Notes: generated from the sequence alone by a model not told the origin. A stretch of DNA of 64,000 bases from Coralloluteibacterium thermophilum (GCF_042654365.1 NZ_JBHSGG010000023.1:1-64000); one strand, 5' to 3'. Shown: positions 17,748 through 25,799, counted from the stretch's first letter. Numbers and translations: made by a program.

Positions 17748-18767
17748 CTAGTTGGTCTGCTTCCTGGTTCGATCGCCGCCGCAGCTTGCGCGTACGACGA
17801 GCTCGGGTTCGAGCGTCCTGGTCTCGATCCTGGGGTTCCCCTGGTCCGCCACCGTCGCCACCAGACGCTCCATGGCGTGGCGGCCGAGCTCGGCGATTCG
17901 TACGCGGAGCGTCGTGAGCGGCGGGTTGATGAAGCGTGCGATCGGGATGTCGTCGAAGCCGGTCACCGCGATGTCCTCCGGCACGCGCAGGCCGGCGGCC
18001 CCGAGCGCGAACAGGCAACCGATCGCCATGCTGTCGTTGGCCGCGAACACCGCGTCCGGCGGCTCGGCCATCGCCGCGATGCGGGCGCCCGCGGCATGCC
18101 CGCTCTCCTCGGTGAAGCGGCCGGCCACCACCTCCGGGCGCTGGTCCGGCAGCAGCGCGCGCAGGGCGTCCTCGTAGCCGCGGCGTCGCTCGGCGGCGTC
18201 GAAGTTCTCCGTCGGGCCGGCGACGTGGACGATGCGCCGGTGCCCGCAGGCGACCAGGTGCGTCACCATCGCCCGCGCCGCCGCATAGTTGTCGACGCTG
18301 AAGCTCGATATGCCAGTGCCGGGCATCCGGGTGTTCATCAGCACCGTGGGGAGGGCGTCGGAGAGGTTCTGCTGCAGGAAGCCCGCGTCGGCATAGGGCG
18401 ACATCAGCAGCAGGCCGTCGACCCGGCCGCGCATGGCCTGGAGCGCGGTGGCGACCTCGGCCGCGTTGCCGTGCGAACTCGACACCATCAGGTGCATCCC
18501 GTTGCTGCGCGCGGCGAGGTCGATGCCCCGGATCAGTTCGGAGAAGAACTCGCCGTGCAGTTCGGGCAGCAGGGCGCCCAGCGTATGGGTGCGGCGCATG
18601 ATGAGGCTGCGCGCCATGCCGTTCGGCGCGTAGTTCAGGCGCTTGGCGACCTGGAGGACCCGCGCGCGGGTCTCCTCCGCCATGCTCCCGTGCCCGTTCA
18701 GCGCCCGCGATACGCTGGCGACCGAGACATTGGCCTCCCGCGCGACGTCCTTGATGGTCGCAGTCAC
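17748..18767 (-). CDS. LacI-family transcriptional regulator of the carbohydrate locus
   Basis: A 339-residue protein starting at GTG 18767 with GGAGG a few bases upstream. Longer in-frame starts up to 19022 would run through the operator and are unlikely. The N-terminus TIKDVAREANVSVASVSRAL is the LacI helix-turn-helix, followed by a hinge with LNYAPNGMARSLIMRRT. The periplasmic-binding-protein-like effector domain ends DIAVTGFDDIPIARFINPPL. A LacI-type palindrome 35-50 bp upstream suggests autoregulation, and a second before the GH144 gene suggests control of the catabolic genes. The effector sugar is unknown. Confidence 0.93.
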   Translation of the reverse strand: MTATIKDVAREANVSVASVSRALNGHGSMAEETRARVLQVAKRLNYAPNGMARSLIMRRTHTLGALLPELHGEFFSELIRGIDLAARSNGMHLMVSSSHGNAAEVATALQAMRGRVDGLLLMSPYADAGFLQQNLSDALPTVLMNTRMPGTGISSFSVDNYAAARAMVTHLVACGHRRIVHVAGPTENFDAAERRRGYEDALRALLPDQRPEVVAGRFTEESGHAAGARIAAMAEPPDAVFAANDSMAIGCLFALGAAGLRVPEDIAVTGFDDIPIARFINPPLTTLRVRIAELGRHAMERLVATVADQGNPRIETRTLEPELVVRASCGGDRTRKQTN

Positions 18768-18801
18768 TCCGCCTCCAGAGAGAAGCCCACGGAGCGCCGG
18801 A

Positions 18802-18817
18802 CTGTAAACGTTTCCAG
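18802..18817. promoter_or_regulatory. LacI-family operator upstream of the regulator gene
   Basis: The sequence CTGTAAACGTTTCCAG is a 16-bp palindrome with one mismatched pair. It shares the core TGTAAACGTTT with the operator before the GH144 gene and lies about 35 bp upstream of the regulator start, consistent with autoregulation. The remainder of the 316-bp gap between the regulator and the next gene (18768-19083) holds the hairpin at 18980-19031 and nothing else I can identify. Confidence 0.75.
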
Positions 18818-18979
18818 CGACGTGTAAAGCAGGTGCCCTGCGGGCCCTTGTTGCATTGCAGCATGGCTTGGGGCAAGGTCGGTCCAGGCGGCCCTGGAGC
18901 GGCCCGCGCGCCCGTGCTGCGGCATAGCAAATGCGCCCGCCGTCCCCGCCCGCCTGGTGCACCGCGTCACCCCTCCATG

Positions 18980-19031
18980 CGATAGGCGCAGGTGATGGTG
19001 CGACGCCACACGGCGTCTTCACCGCCTATCG
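18980..19031. other. Nested inverted repeat (structured leader candidate)
   Basis: Outer arms CGATAGGCG and CGCCTATCG enclose a further short pairing (GTGA with TCAC, three-nucleotide bulge on the left) and an inner perfect hairpin GACGCC-ACAC-GGCGTC, about 19 base pairs in total. No T-run follows. It ends 52 bp before the start of the small DUF2188-like gene and could be part of its leader. Confidence 0.5.
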
Positions 19032-19083
19032 GTCAGTCTGAGCCCAGCTCCTGTGGTCCAGGCGCTCTTTCGAGGATGAATCG

Positions 19084-19353
19084 ATGCAGGCGATGATCTG
19101 GAACGTGGTATTGGGCCCCGCCGGGGTCTGGGGCGTGAAACATCCGGGAAGCGAGCGCTTCCAGGGTTGCGGTACGCGCAGCCGCGCGATGCGGCTGGCG
19201 ATCACGGCGGCGCGCGAACACCAGAACTCCATGGGCGGGTTCGCGGCGATCCGGGCACAGCGCCCCGACGGTACCTGGGAACGGGAACGGCCCTACTCGG
19301 ACTTCGCGACCGACGCGCCGACGCCGATCCCCGTACTTGCCGCTGCCGGTTGA
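19084..19353 (+). CDS. Small DUF2188-like protein
   Basis: An 89-residue protein with ATG 19084 and GAGG about 8 nt upstream. The layout W-N-V-V...GVWGVKHPGSER...GTRSRAMRLAITAAREH...IRAQRPDGTWERERPY matches the small DUF2188 fold (a W-x-VKxxGSER strand pair, a helix with A..AARE, then a DG-hairpin ending in Y). Family function is unknown. No signal peptide or membrane segment. A perfect intrinsic terminator follows 6 bp after the stop, so it appears monocistronic. An overlapping antisense open frame at 19026-19232 has no recognisable features. The family call is by pattern only. Confidence 0.6.
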   Translation: MQAMIWNVVLGPAGVWGVKHPGSERFQGCGTRSRAMRLAITAAREHQNSMGGFAAIRAQRPDGTWERERPYSDFATDAPTPIPVLAAAG

Positions 19354-19358
19354 TGCAG

Positions 19359-19390
19359 GAAGACGCCGCCTCCGGGCGGCGTCTTCGTTC
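19359..19390 (+). terminator. Rho-independent terminator after the DUF2188-like gene
   Basis: A 12-bp perfect stem GAAGACGCCGCC / GGCGGCGTCTTC with a TCCG tetraloop, followed by a T-containing tract (GTTCGT). Confidence 0.8.
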
Positions 19391-19442
19391 GTGCGGTCCC
19401 CATCCGCTCGGTCCTGCGGGCCGCGCTTGCTAGACTGCAGGC

Positions 19443-19715
19443 ATGAGCCGACGCGTCCATTGTGTGAAGCACCAGGTCGAGACCGAGGGTCTCGATTTCG
19501 TTCCCTGGCCGGGCCCGCTCGGCAAGCGGGTCTTCGAGAACGTGGGCAAGGCCGCCTGGGCCGAATGGCTGGCGCACCAGACCATGCTCATCAACGAGAA
19601 CCGTCTCTCGCCCCTCGACCCCAAGCACCGCGCCTTCCTCGAAGGCGAGATGGAGAAGTTCTTCTTCGCAGGCGGCGCAGAGAAGCCTGCCGGCTACGTT
19701 CCCGAGGACGCCTGA
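19443..19715 (+). CDS. yggX: Probable Fe(2+)-trafficking/oxidative-damage protection protein YggX
   Basis: A 90-residue protein of full family length. The family pattern is visible throughout: R-V-H-C-V-K near the N-terminus with the conserved Cys7, LDFVPWPGPLGKRVFENVGK, AWAEWLAHQTMLINENRLS, and DPKHRAFLEGEMEKFFF. YggX proteins protect iron-sulfur enzymes from oxidative damage and are implicated in iron traffic. In many gammaproteobacteria yggX sits next to mutY; here mutY lies about 1.6 kb away on the opposite strand. The upstream terminator makes an independent promoter likely. Confidence 0.95.
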   Translation: MSRRVHCVKHQVETEGLDFVPWPGPLGKRVFENVGKAAWAEWLAHQTMLINENRLSPLDPKHRAFLEGEMEKFFFAGGAEKPAGYVPEDA

Positions 19716-19761
19716 GCCGCCTCGCCTCCGCCGGGCCGCGCAGCGCGTGGAACCGGTTGGC

Positions 19762-20238
19762 TCACGTGCCCGCGTCGTCGCCCCATTCGGTGGGCCGCTC
19801 CCGCATCTCGATGCTGCGCTCGTCGCGTTCGTGTTCGCGCAGCGCGCGCAGGTCCACCGGGCGGATGGTCTCGATGTGGCAGGGGATGTTCGAGCGGCCC
19901 GTGATCACCCGGTCGAACCGCGCCGACACGGTGCCCGCGCTCGACGTGAGCCCGATGTTGCGGACGTAGACCAGATCCTGGCAGGGGCCGGCCAGCTCCA
20001 GCAGCCAGGCCTCGCCGGGCCGCGTGCGCACCGCCAGCGCCGCATCGCCCAGCGGTTCCCACGACATCAGGTTGAAGTAGCGGAACGACCGCACCGGCTC
20101 CCCGGCCACCGCCCGGTACTCGGCCAGCCGCGCATCGTCGCGGTCGCGCGGCGAGGTGCTGGCGCAGCCGGCGACGGCCGCCGCAGCGGAGAGGACCATG
20201 CCGAAGAGGAGGGACGTGTGGCGGGCGCTGCGCGGCAT
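19762..20238 (-). CDS. DUF6491-family lipoprotein
   Basis: A 158-residue protein starting at ATG 20238; an in-frame start at 20277 would add a charged extension ahead of the signal peptide and is less likely. The signal ends in the lipobox AVAGC, followed by a short linker. The mature domain carries RSFRYFNLMSWEPLGDAALAV, WLLELAGPCQDL and CHIETIRPVDLRALREHE, the pattern of the DUF6491 family common in Xanthomonadales, of unknown function. The two mature cysteines may form a disulfide. Confidence 0.75.
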   Translation of the reverse strand: MPRSARHTSLLFGMVLSAAAAVAGCASTSPRDRDDARLAEYRAVAGEPVRSFRYFNLMSWEPLGDAALAVRTRPGEAWLLELAGPCQDLVYVRNIGLTSSAGTVSARFDRVITGRSNIPCHIETIRPVDLRALREHERDERSIEMRERPTEWGDDAGT

Positions 20239-20381
20239 CGGATCGCTCCAGGTGGGATGCCTCGATGATGCCCGCACCGCATGCAGGCCGGGTGACGCGG
20301 CGGATGCATCGCGAACGCTTGCCGGATCGCACGCGCATCGTTAAGATGCGCGGCTCGTACGGCCGGCAGGTCGAACGCGAC

Positions 20382-20457
20382 GGCCGGGTAGCTCAGTTGG
20401 TAGAGCAGGGGATTGAAAATCCCCGTGTCGGGGGTTCGATTCCCTCCCCGGCCACCA
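20382..20457 (+). tRNA. tRNA-Phe (anticodon GAA)
   Basis: A 76-nt cloverleaf with acceptor arm GGCCGGG/CCCGGCC, D-arm GCTCAGTTGGTAGAGC, anticodon stem GGGGA/TCCCC with loop TTGAAAA (anticodon GAA), T-arm with GGTTCGATTCC, and an encoded 3' CCA. Confidence 0.97.
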
Positions 20458-20470
20458 GTAACTTATTGAC

Positions 20471-20502
20471 GCGCCCCGCAATTTGCGGGGCGTCGTCGTT
20501 TT
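20471..20502 (+). terminator. Rho-independent terminator after tRNA-Phe
   Basis: A perfect 9-bp stem CGCCCCGCA / TGCGGGGCG with an ATT loop, followed by TCGTCGTTTT; 14 bp after the tRNA 3' end. Confidence 0.85.
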
Positions 20503-20580
20503 CGGTCGTGGAAAATCCCGCTCCCCGTAGAAAATCGGCGAGCCGGTCCGTCGATGTGTTCGTCACCCGGGAGCGACCAC

Positions 20581-21192
20581 TCAGTACCCCACCGTGAACC
20601 GCTGCCTGATGTGGGCGGGGCGTTCGAGTTCGTCGACCAGGGCGATGGCGTAGTCCTCGAAGGAGATGCTGGAGCCGTCCTCGTTGGCGAGCAGGGTGTC
20701 CCTGCCCAGGCGGAACCGTCCGGTGCGCTCGCCGGGAACGAACAGGGCGGAGGGCGACAGGAAGGTCCAGTCGAGGTCGTCGACCTTCCTCAGGCGGTCG
20801 AGGAACGCCGCGCCGGCGCTGGCCTCTCCCTTGTATTCGGCGGGGAAGTCGGGCTCGTCGATCAGACGCTGGCCGGGCGCCACCTCGAGGCTGCCGGCGC
20901 CTCCGACCACCAGATAGCGCCCGACGCCGGCGTCGCGGACCGCGCCCACCAGGGCGTCGAAGTCGCTGGCGAGGAAGTGCACCGCGCTGATCGCTGCATC
21001 GTGGCCGCGAAGGATCTCCGCCAGGGCCGGGTGGTCGAAGAGGTTCACCGCCACGGCGACGACTCCGGGCAGCCTCGCGACCCTGTCGGGACGGCGGGCG
21101 ATGGCGGTGACCGCATGCCCGCGGTCGGAGAGTTCCTTGAGGATGCGCGAGCCGGCGTTGCCGGAGGCGCCGATGAGTGCGACGTTGGCCAT
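20581..21192 (-). CDS. NAD(P)-binding oxidoreductase (NmrA/SDR-like)
   Basis: A 203-residue protein. The N-terminus VALIGASGNAGSRILKEL is a Rossmann dinucleotide-binding motif (GxxGxxG) of the atypical SDR/NAD(P)H-binding family, followed by VTAIARRPDRV. The segments DAAISAVHFL and YLVVGGAGSLEV match the YwnB/flavin-reductase-like members. No catalytic YxxxK is obvious, as expected for this group. Probably cytosolic; the substrate is unknown. It stands alone between the tRNA and mutY. Confidence 0.85.
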   Translation of the reverse strand: MANVALIGASGNAGSRILKELSDRGHAVTAIARRPDRVARLPGVVAVAVNLFDHPALAEILRGHDAAISAVHFLASDFDALVGAVRDAGVGRYLVVGGAGSLEVAPGQRLIDEPDFPAEYKGEASAGAAFLDRLRKVDDLDWTFLSPSALFVPGERTGRFRLGRDTLLANEDGSSISFEDYAIALVDELERPAHIRQRFTVGY

Positions 21193-21315
21193 GGTGGGGA
21201 CTTCCTGGTTGGCTGCTTCACTCGATCCGCGGGCCGGGCGCGCGGCGATCGTCGTCTGCCCTTCCTGCCTGTGCCGAGCATAGCCGCGGATGGCGGCGGC
21301 CGACGCGACGTCCGG

Positions 21316-22392
21316 CTATGCCGTCCGGTCGAGGCCGTCCAGCAGCCGGCGCACCGGGGCGGGAAAGCCGATGGCGGCGCGTGCGTCGGCGGCCGCCCAG
21401 CGCGCATCCGCGTCCTCGGCGATCCGCTGCTCCAGGGGGCGGGCGTTCCGCCACAGCAGGGGCGTGATGCGCAGGCGGTAGTGGCTGAAGCCGTGCTCGA
21501 TCGTCGGCAGCGTCTCGACCGCGTCGAAGTCCACCTCGGCATGCCGGGCGAGGAGGGCATGCGCTGCGTCGGCGTCCTCGGCTTCCGGCAGGGACCACAT
21601 GCCGGCCCACACCCCGCTGGGCGGCCGGCGGCGCAGCAGCAGGCGTCCGGCCCCATCGAGGACGACCAGCATCAGCGTGCCGCGCTGCGGCAGGGCCTTG
21701 CCGGGCTTCGGCGTCGGCAGCTCCGCGACCAGGCCCTCCCGACGCGCGACGCAGTCGTCCTGCAGCGGGCACAGCACGCAGGCAGGGTTCTGGCGCGTGC
21801 ACAGGGTGGCGCCGAAATCCATGATCGCCTGGGTGTAGTCCGCCATCCGCGCCTGCGGGAGATGGCCCTCGGCCAGCCGCCACAGTTCGAGCTCCACCGC
21901 GCGCGTCCCGGGCCAGCCGCGGACGCCGTGGAAGCGCGCCAGGGTGCGCTTGACGTTGCCGTCGAGGATGGCGTGCCGCAGGCCATGCGCCTGCGCGAGG
22001 ATGGCGCCCGCGGTGCTGCGCCCGATGCCGGGCAGCGCGGCGAGCGCCTCGATGTCCCGCGGCAGCTCGCCGCCATGGCGTTCCATGCAGAGCTGCGCGG
22101 CCTTGTGCAGGTTGCGCGCGCGGGCGTAGTAGCCGAGCCCGGCCCACAGGGCGATGACGGCATCCGGTTCCGCGGCAGCGAGGTCGCGCAGCGTCGGCAG
22201 CGCCTGCATCCAGCGCTCGAAGTAGGGAACGACCACGCGCACCTGGGTCTGCTGCAGCATGATCTCGCTGACCCAGACCCGGTAGGGCGAGCGCGGATGC
22301 TGCCAGGGCAGGTCGTGGCGTCCGCTGGCGTCGAACCAGCGCAGCAGGCGGGGGGCAAAACCGTCCGCCGCGACGGTGCCGTCAGCGGCCAT
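21316..22392 (-). CDS. mutY: A/G-specific adenine DNA glycosylase MutY
   Basis: A 358-residue protein. ATG 22392 is chosen because GGAGG lies 6 nt upstream; an ATG two codons earlier abuts that site. The helix-hairpin-helix glycosylase core is intact: SEIMLQQTQV with catalytic Glu43, LPGIGRSTAGAIL, and AILDGNVKR with the catalytic Asp. The [4Fe-4S] cluster ligands follow the C-x6-C-x2-C-x5-C pattern (CTRQNPACVLCPLQDDC). A C-terminal NUDIX-like domain recognises 8-oxoG. It removes A opposite 8-oxoG. The start lies inside the 3' end of the AsmA-like gene (11-bp overlap), suggesting co-translation. Confidence 0.96.
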   Translation of the reverse strand: MAADGTVAADGFAPRLLRWFDASGRHDLPWQHPRSPYRVWVSEIMLQQTQVRVVVPYFERWMQALPTLRDLAAAEPDAVIALWAGLGYYARARNLHKAAQLCMERHGGELPRDIEALAALPGIGRSTAGAILAQAHGLRHAILDGNVKRTLARFHGVRGWPGTRAVELELWRLAEGHLPQARMADYTQAIMDFGATLCTRQNPACVLCPLQDDCVARREGLVAELPTPKPGKALPQRGTLMLVVLDGAGRLLLRRRPPSGVWAGMWSLPEAEDADAAHALLARHAEVDFDAVETLPTIEHGFSHYRLRITPLLWRNARPLEQRIAEDADARWAAADARAAIGFPAPVRRLLDGLDRTA

Positions 22393-23437
22393 CGGCATCC
22401 TCCGTGGCGTCGTCCTCGATGCGCGCCTCGACGCCGTGCAGCACGACGCCGCCGAACTCCAGCCGCGGCGTCACGAGCCGGCCGCGCAGGGGCGGCAGCG
22501 GCTCCGGCATGCCCGCGTCGAGCCAGGCCCGCAGCGCAGGGACCGCCAGCTCGGCCTCGGCCGCGGTGTCGCCGCGCTCGACCTTCAGGGCGAGCGGAGC
22601 GTCGAGCGCCAGCGCCCCGGCGTAGTGCGCCTCGAAGGCGACCGGCGCGTCGGAGGCGGGCAGCGCCTCGGGCAGGGCGGGCCAGTCCGCGGGCCAGTCG
22701 GCGAGCGCGCCGGCAAGCGCCAGTTCGACCTGTTCGCCGTAGGCCGCGCGGCCCTCGGCGCGGAGGGTCGGCAGCGGCGATTCGCCGCGCAGGTCCAGGG
22801 CGAGCTTCTCCAGGGCGAAGCGGCCGTCGGCGAGGAAGGGCGTGGCCGCGAGATCGGCCGCGAACGCGCGCCGTGCCTCGCCGTCCACCCAGGTGCCGGA
22901 GGCCCGCAGCCGCGCGGGCGCGCCCTCGGCGAGGAAGGGCAGGTCCAGGTCGAGGCCGTCGATCGCCCAGCCCTCGTCGCGGAGCCGGCCGCGCTCGACG
23001 CGCAGCCCTTCGCGCAGCGTCGGCAGGCGGAGGCCCGCATCGCTTTCGGGACGCGCGGCCAGCCAGCGGCGGATGCCGGGGAGGTCGGCGTCGGGAGCCA
23101 CCAGGACGATGCGGGTGATGGCGAGATCCGCACCGCCGCTGCGCAGGGTCGCCCACGGCAGGGCCAGCTCGACCCGTTCCGCGCGGAGGATGGGGTCGGT
23201 CTCGCCGGGGAGCGTGGCGCTGAAGCCGGGCAGCACCAGGCGCGGTTCGGGCCGGAGCGCGTACTCGGGGCGGCCGTCGATGCGCAGTTCGAGGCCGAGC
23301 TCCGCGCCCGCGCGGCCCAGCAGCAGGGGCACCAGGCGCTGTGGCTGCGCCATGAACCAGGCGAGCCCGAGTGCGGCCAGGAAGAGCAGCGCGAGGACCG
23401 CGAGCGCGATCAGCCAGCGGCGGGCGCGTCGCGACAT
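22382..23437 (-). CDS. AsmA-like membrane-anchored protein
   Basis: A 351-residue protein from ATG 23437 (a GTG two codons upstream is possible). After a short basic segment there is one transmembrane helix (residues ~8-30), then a large periplasmic region with LVPLLLGRAGAELGLELRIDG near its start and repeated beta-strand-like segments ending LRGRLVTPRLEFGGVVLHGV. This matches the AsmA/TamB-like family, implicated in outer-membrane lipid homeostasis. It begins 13 bp after the ftsY stop and overlaps mutY, so ftsY, this gene and mutY may be one transcript. The precise role is unknown. Confidence 0.7.
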   Translation of the reverse strand: MSRRARRWLIALAVLALLFLAALGLAWFMAQPQRLVPLLLGRAGAELGLELRIDGRPEYALRPEPRLVLPGFSATLPGETDPILRAERVELALPWATLRSGGADLAITRIVLVAPDADLPGIRRWLAARPESDAGLRLPTLREGLRVERGRLRDEGWAIDGLDLDLPFLAEGAPARLRASGTWVDGEARRAFAADLAATPFLADGRFALEKLALDLRGESPLPTLRAEGRAAYGEQVELALAGALADWPADWPALPEALPASDAPVAFEAHYAGALALDAPLALKVERGDTAAEAELAVPALRAWLDAGMPEPLPPLRGRLVTPRLEFGGVVLHGVEARIEDDATEDADGR

Positions 23438-23449
23438 CGGCACGCGGCG

Positions 23450-24526
23450 TCAGGCGCCGATGGACTCGGGCAGCAGCGCGTCCACGAAGGCTTCGGGATC
23501 GAACTCGCGCAGGTCCTCGATGCGCTCGCCCAGGCCGACGAAGCGGATCGGGATCGCGAACTCGCGCGCCAGCGCGAACAGCACGCCGCCCTTGGCGGTG
23601 CCGTCGAGCTTGGTCACCACCAGGCCCGTCACCTTGGCCGCCTGGTTGAACTGGCGCAGCTGGTTGAGGGCGTTCTGCCCGGTGGTGCCGTCGATCACCA
23701 TCAGCACCTCGTGCGGCGCGCGCGGGTCGATCTTGCCGAGCACGCGGCGGATCTTGCCCAGCTCCGACATCAGCCCCGCCTGGGTGTGCAGGCGCCCGGC
23801 GGTGTCGGCGATGAGGATCTCGGTGCCGCGGGACTTCGCCGACTGCAGCGCGTCGAACGCGACCGAGGCCGGGTCCGCATCCTGCCCCTGGGCGACCACC
23901 GGAACGTCGTTGCGCTCGCCCCAGACCCTGAGCTGCTCGACCGCGGCGGCGCGGAAGGTGTCGCCGGCGGCCAGCATCAGGCTGCGGCCCTCGCGCTGGA
24001 AGCGATGCGCGAGCTTGCCGATGGTGGTGGTCTTGCCGACGCCGTTGACGCCGATGGTCAGCACCACGAAGGGGCGCGCCTCCTCGTCGATGCGCAGGGG
24101 CTTGGCGACCGGCGCCAGCAGGGCCAGCAGCTCGCCGCGCAGCGCGCGCACCAGCGCGGCCACGTCGGGGAACTCGCGCGCCTCCATGCGGGTGCGCAGG
24201 TCGTCGACGATCCGCGTGGTGGCGGCGACGCCCACGTCGGCGGTGATGAGGGCGGTCTCGATCTCGTCGAGCAGGTTCTCGTCGAGCTTCGCGTTGCGCG
24301 TGAACAGCGAGGCGAAGCCGCGCGCCAGCGCGCTCTTGGCGACCGGCTCGGCATAGGCGGCGCGGGCCTCGGCGCGCGCCGCCTCGCGCGCGGCCTTCTC
24401 CTCCTGGTGCGCATCGAAGGCGCGGGCGAGATCCTCGGGGCTGAAGCCCCCGCGCGCCGGGGCGGGCGCCGCCTTGGGAGCCGGATCCGGAGGAACGGGC
24501 GGTTTCTTCTTGCCGAAATTGAACAT
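23450..24526 (-). CDS. ftsY: Signal recognition particle receptor FtsY
   Basis: A 358-residue protein from ATG 24526; upstream in-frame starts would overlap rsmD on the other strand. Residues 1-60 are a Pro/Ala-rich acidic N-domain extension (MFNFGKKKPPV...). The NG GTPase domain carries GVNGVGKTTTIGKLA (P-loop), DTFRAAAVEQL, DTAGRLHTQAGLM, TKLDGTAKGG and the closing GERIEDLREFDPEAFVDAL. It docks SRP-ribosome complexes at the membrane for co-translational insertion. The short A-domain is normal for this lineage. Confidence 0.97.
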   Translation of the reverse strand: MFNFGKKKPPVPPDPAPKAAPAPARGGFSPEDLARAFDAHQEEKAAREAARAEARAAYAEPVAKSALARGFASLFTRNAKLDENLLDEIETALITADVGVAATTRIVDDLRTRMEAREFPDVAALVRALRGELLALLAPVAKPLRIDEEARPFVVLTIGVNGVGKTTTIGKLAHRFQREGRSLMLAAGDTFRAAAVEQLRVWGERNDVPVVAQGQDADPASVAFDALQSAKSRGTEILIADTAGRLHTQAGLMSELGKIRRVLGKIDPRAPHEVLMVIDGTTGQNALNQLRQFNQAAKVTGLVVTKLDGTAKGGVLFALAREFAIPIRFVGLGERIEDLREFDPEAFVDALLPESIGA

Positions 24527-24640
24527 GGATGCGGGGGTCGGATGGGTGCCACCGGCTGCGGCCGCGGGCGCGGCGCCGACGCGGACCGGCCGGATGGCGG
24601 ACAATAGCCGGATGGTAGCACCCGCCCCCGGAGCCCCCCG

Positions 24641-25261
24641 ATGAACGCGCGCCCGCCCCGCAGGGCCGCCGCGGCCCGTGCGCAGGCGTCCGCAGGCCGC
24701 GTCCGCATCATCGGCGGACGCTGGCGCGGGACCCGCCTGGAGGTGCCCGAGCGCCCGGGCCTGCGGCCCACCTCCGACCGCGTCCGCGAGACCCTGTTCA
24801 ACTGGCTGCAGCCCGTGCTCCCGGGCGCGCGCGCGCTCGACGCCTTCGCCGGCAGCGGCGCCCTCGGCCTGGAGGCCGCCTCGCGCGGCGCGGCCGAGGT
24901 GGTGCTGGTGGAGCGCGATCCCGCCCTGGCCGCCGCGCTGCGGGCGACCGCCGGGCGCCTGGACGGGGGCGAACGGCTGCAGGTCGTGGTGGCCGACGCG
25001 CTCGCCTGGCTCGGGAGCGCGAGCGGCGGCTTCGATGTCGCCTTCCTCGATCCGCCCTTCGCGGCGGGACTCCTCGACGCCGCCGCGGCGGCGCTGGCCC
25101 CGCTGCTGGCGCCGGGGGCGCTGGTCTACGTCGAGCGCGGGGAGGAGCAGCCCTTCGCCGCGCCGCCGGGGTGGCTGCCGCACCGCGAGGGCCGGACCCG
25201 CGACGTGCGCTACGCGCTCTACCGCGCGGGGGATGCGGGCACGCTAGAATCCGGCCGATGA
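24641..25261 (+). CDS. rsmD: 16S rRNA (guanine(966)-N(2))-methyltransferase RsmD
   Basis: A 206-residue protein. RIIGGRWRGTRLEVPE and LRPTSDRVRETLFNWLQP are the family N-terminal signatures; LDAFAGSGALGLEAASRGA is the SAM-binding motif I, and FLDPPF is the catalytic N6/N2-methylase motif IV. It methylates G966 in the small ribosomal subunit. It diverges from ftsY (115 bp gap) and is followed 16 bp later by coaD, the usual rsmD-coaD order. Confidence 0.96.
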   Translation: MNARPPRRAAAARAQASAGRVRIIGGRWRGTRLEVPERPGLRPTSDRVRETLFNWLQPVLPGARALDAFAGSGALGLEAASRGAAEVVLVERDPALAAALRATAGRLDGGERLQVVVADALAWLGSASGGFDVAFLDPPFAAGLLDAAAAALAPLLAPGALVYVERGEEQPFAAPPGWLPHREGRTRDVRYALYRAGDAGTLESGR

Positions 25262-25277
25262 CACCAGGTCCGACTCA

Positions 25278-25799
25278 ATGAACCGCGAGGCTCCGGCCGC
25301 CGTCGACCGCACCCGCATCGCGGTCTATCCCGGCACCTTCGACCCGATCACCAACGGTCACATCGACCTGGTGAGCCGTGCCGCGCCGCTGTTCGAGCGC
25401 ATCGTCGTCGGCGTCGCCGAGTCCCCGCGCAAGGGCCCGGCCTTCACCGTCGAGGAGCGCGTGGAGCTGGCCCGGCGCGCGCTCGCGGAGTTCGACAACG
25501 TCGAGGTGCGCGGCTTCTCGTCGCTGCTGGCGCACTTCGTGGCCGACGTCGGCGGCGGCGTGCTGCTGCGCGGCCTGCGCGCGGTGTCGGACTTCGAGTA
25601 CGAATTCCAGATGGCGAGCATGAACCGCCACCTGATTCCCGAGGTCGAGACGCTGTTCCTGACCCCGGCCGAGCAGTACAGCTTCATCTCGTCGTCCCTG
25701 GTGCGCGAGATCGCGCGGCTGGGCGGCGACGTCGCCGGCTTCGTGCATCCCGCAGTGGCCGCCGCGCTCGCGCACAAGTGGTCGCGCCCGCCGCGCTGA
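25278..25799 (+). CDS. coaD: Phosphopantetheine adenylyltransferase CoaD
   Basis: A 173-residue protein. AVYPGTFDPITNGHIDL contains the nucleotidyltransferase (T/H)xGH motif; LLRGLRAVSDFEYEFQMASM and the C-terminal YSFISSSLVREIARLGGDV are CoaD signatures. It transfers AMP from ATP to 4'-phosphopantetheine in coenzyme A synthesis. Its start is 16 bp after rsmD, so the two are probably co-transcribed. The N-terminus has about ten extra residues before the first strand. Confidence 0.97.
   Translation: MNREAPAAVDRTRIAVYPGTFDPITNGHIDLVSRAAPLFERIVVGVAESPRKGPAFTVEERVELARRALAEFDNVEVRGFSSLLAHFVADVGGGVLLRGLRAVSDFEYEFQMASMNRHLIPEVETLFLTPAEQYSFISSSLVREIARLGGDVAGFVHPAVAAALAHKWSRPPR

Noticed and set aside
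14563..18930. Minus-strand open frame of about 1455 codons across the TonB receptor and regulator
   Set aside because: High GC removes stops in shadow frames; the composition is Arg-rich and lacks motifs, while the neighbouring frame gives an unmistakable TonB receptor and LacI protein.
19026..19232. Antisense small gene opposite the DUF2188-like gene
   Set aside because: No ribosome site or recognisable protein features; the plus-strand frame has a family-like pattern and its own terminator.
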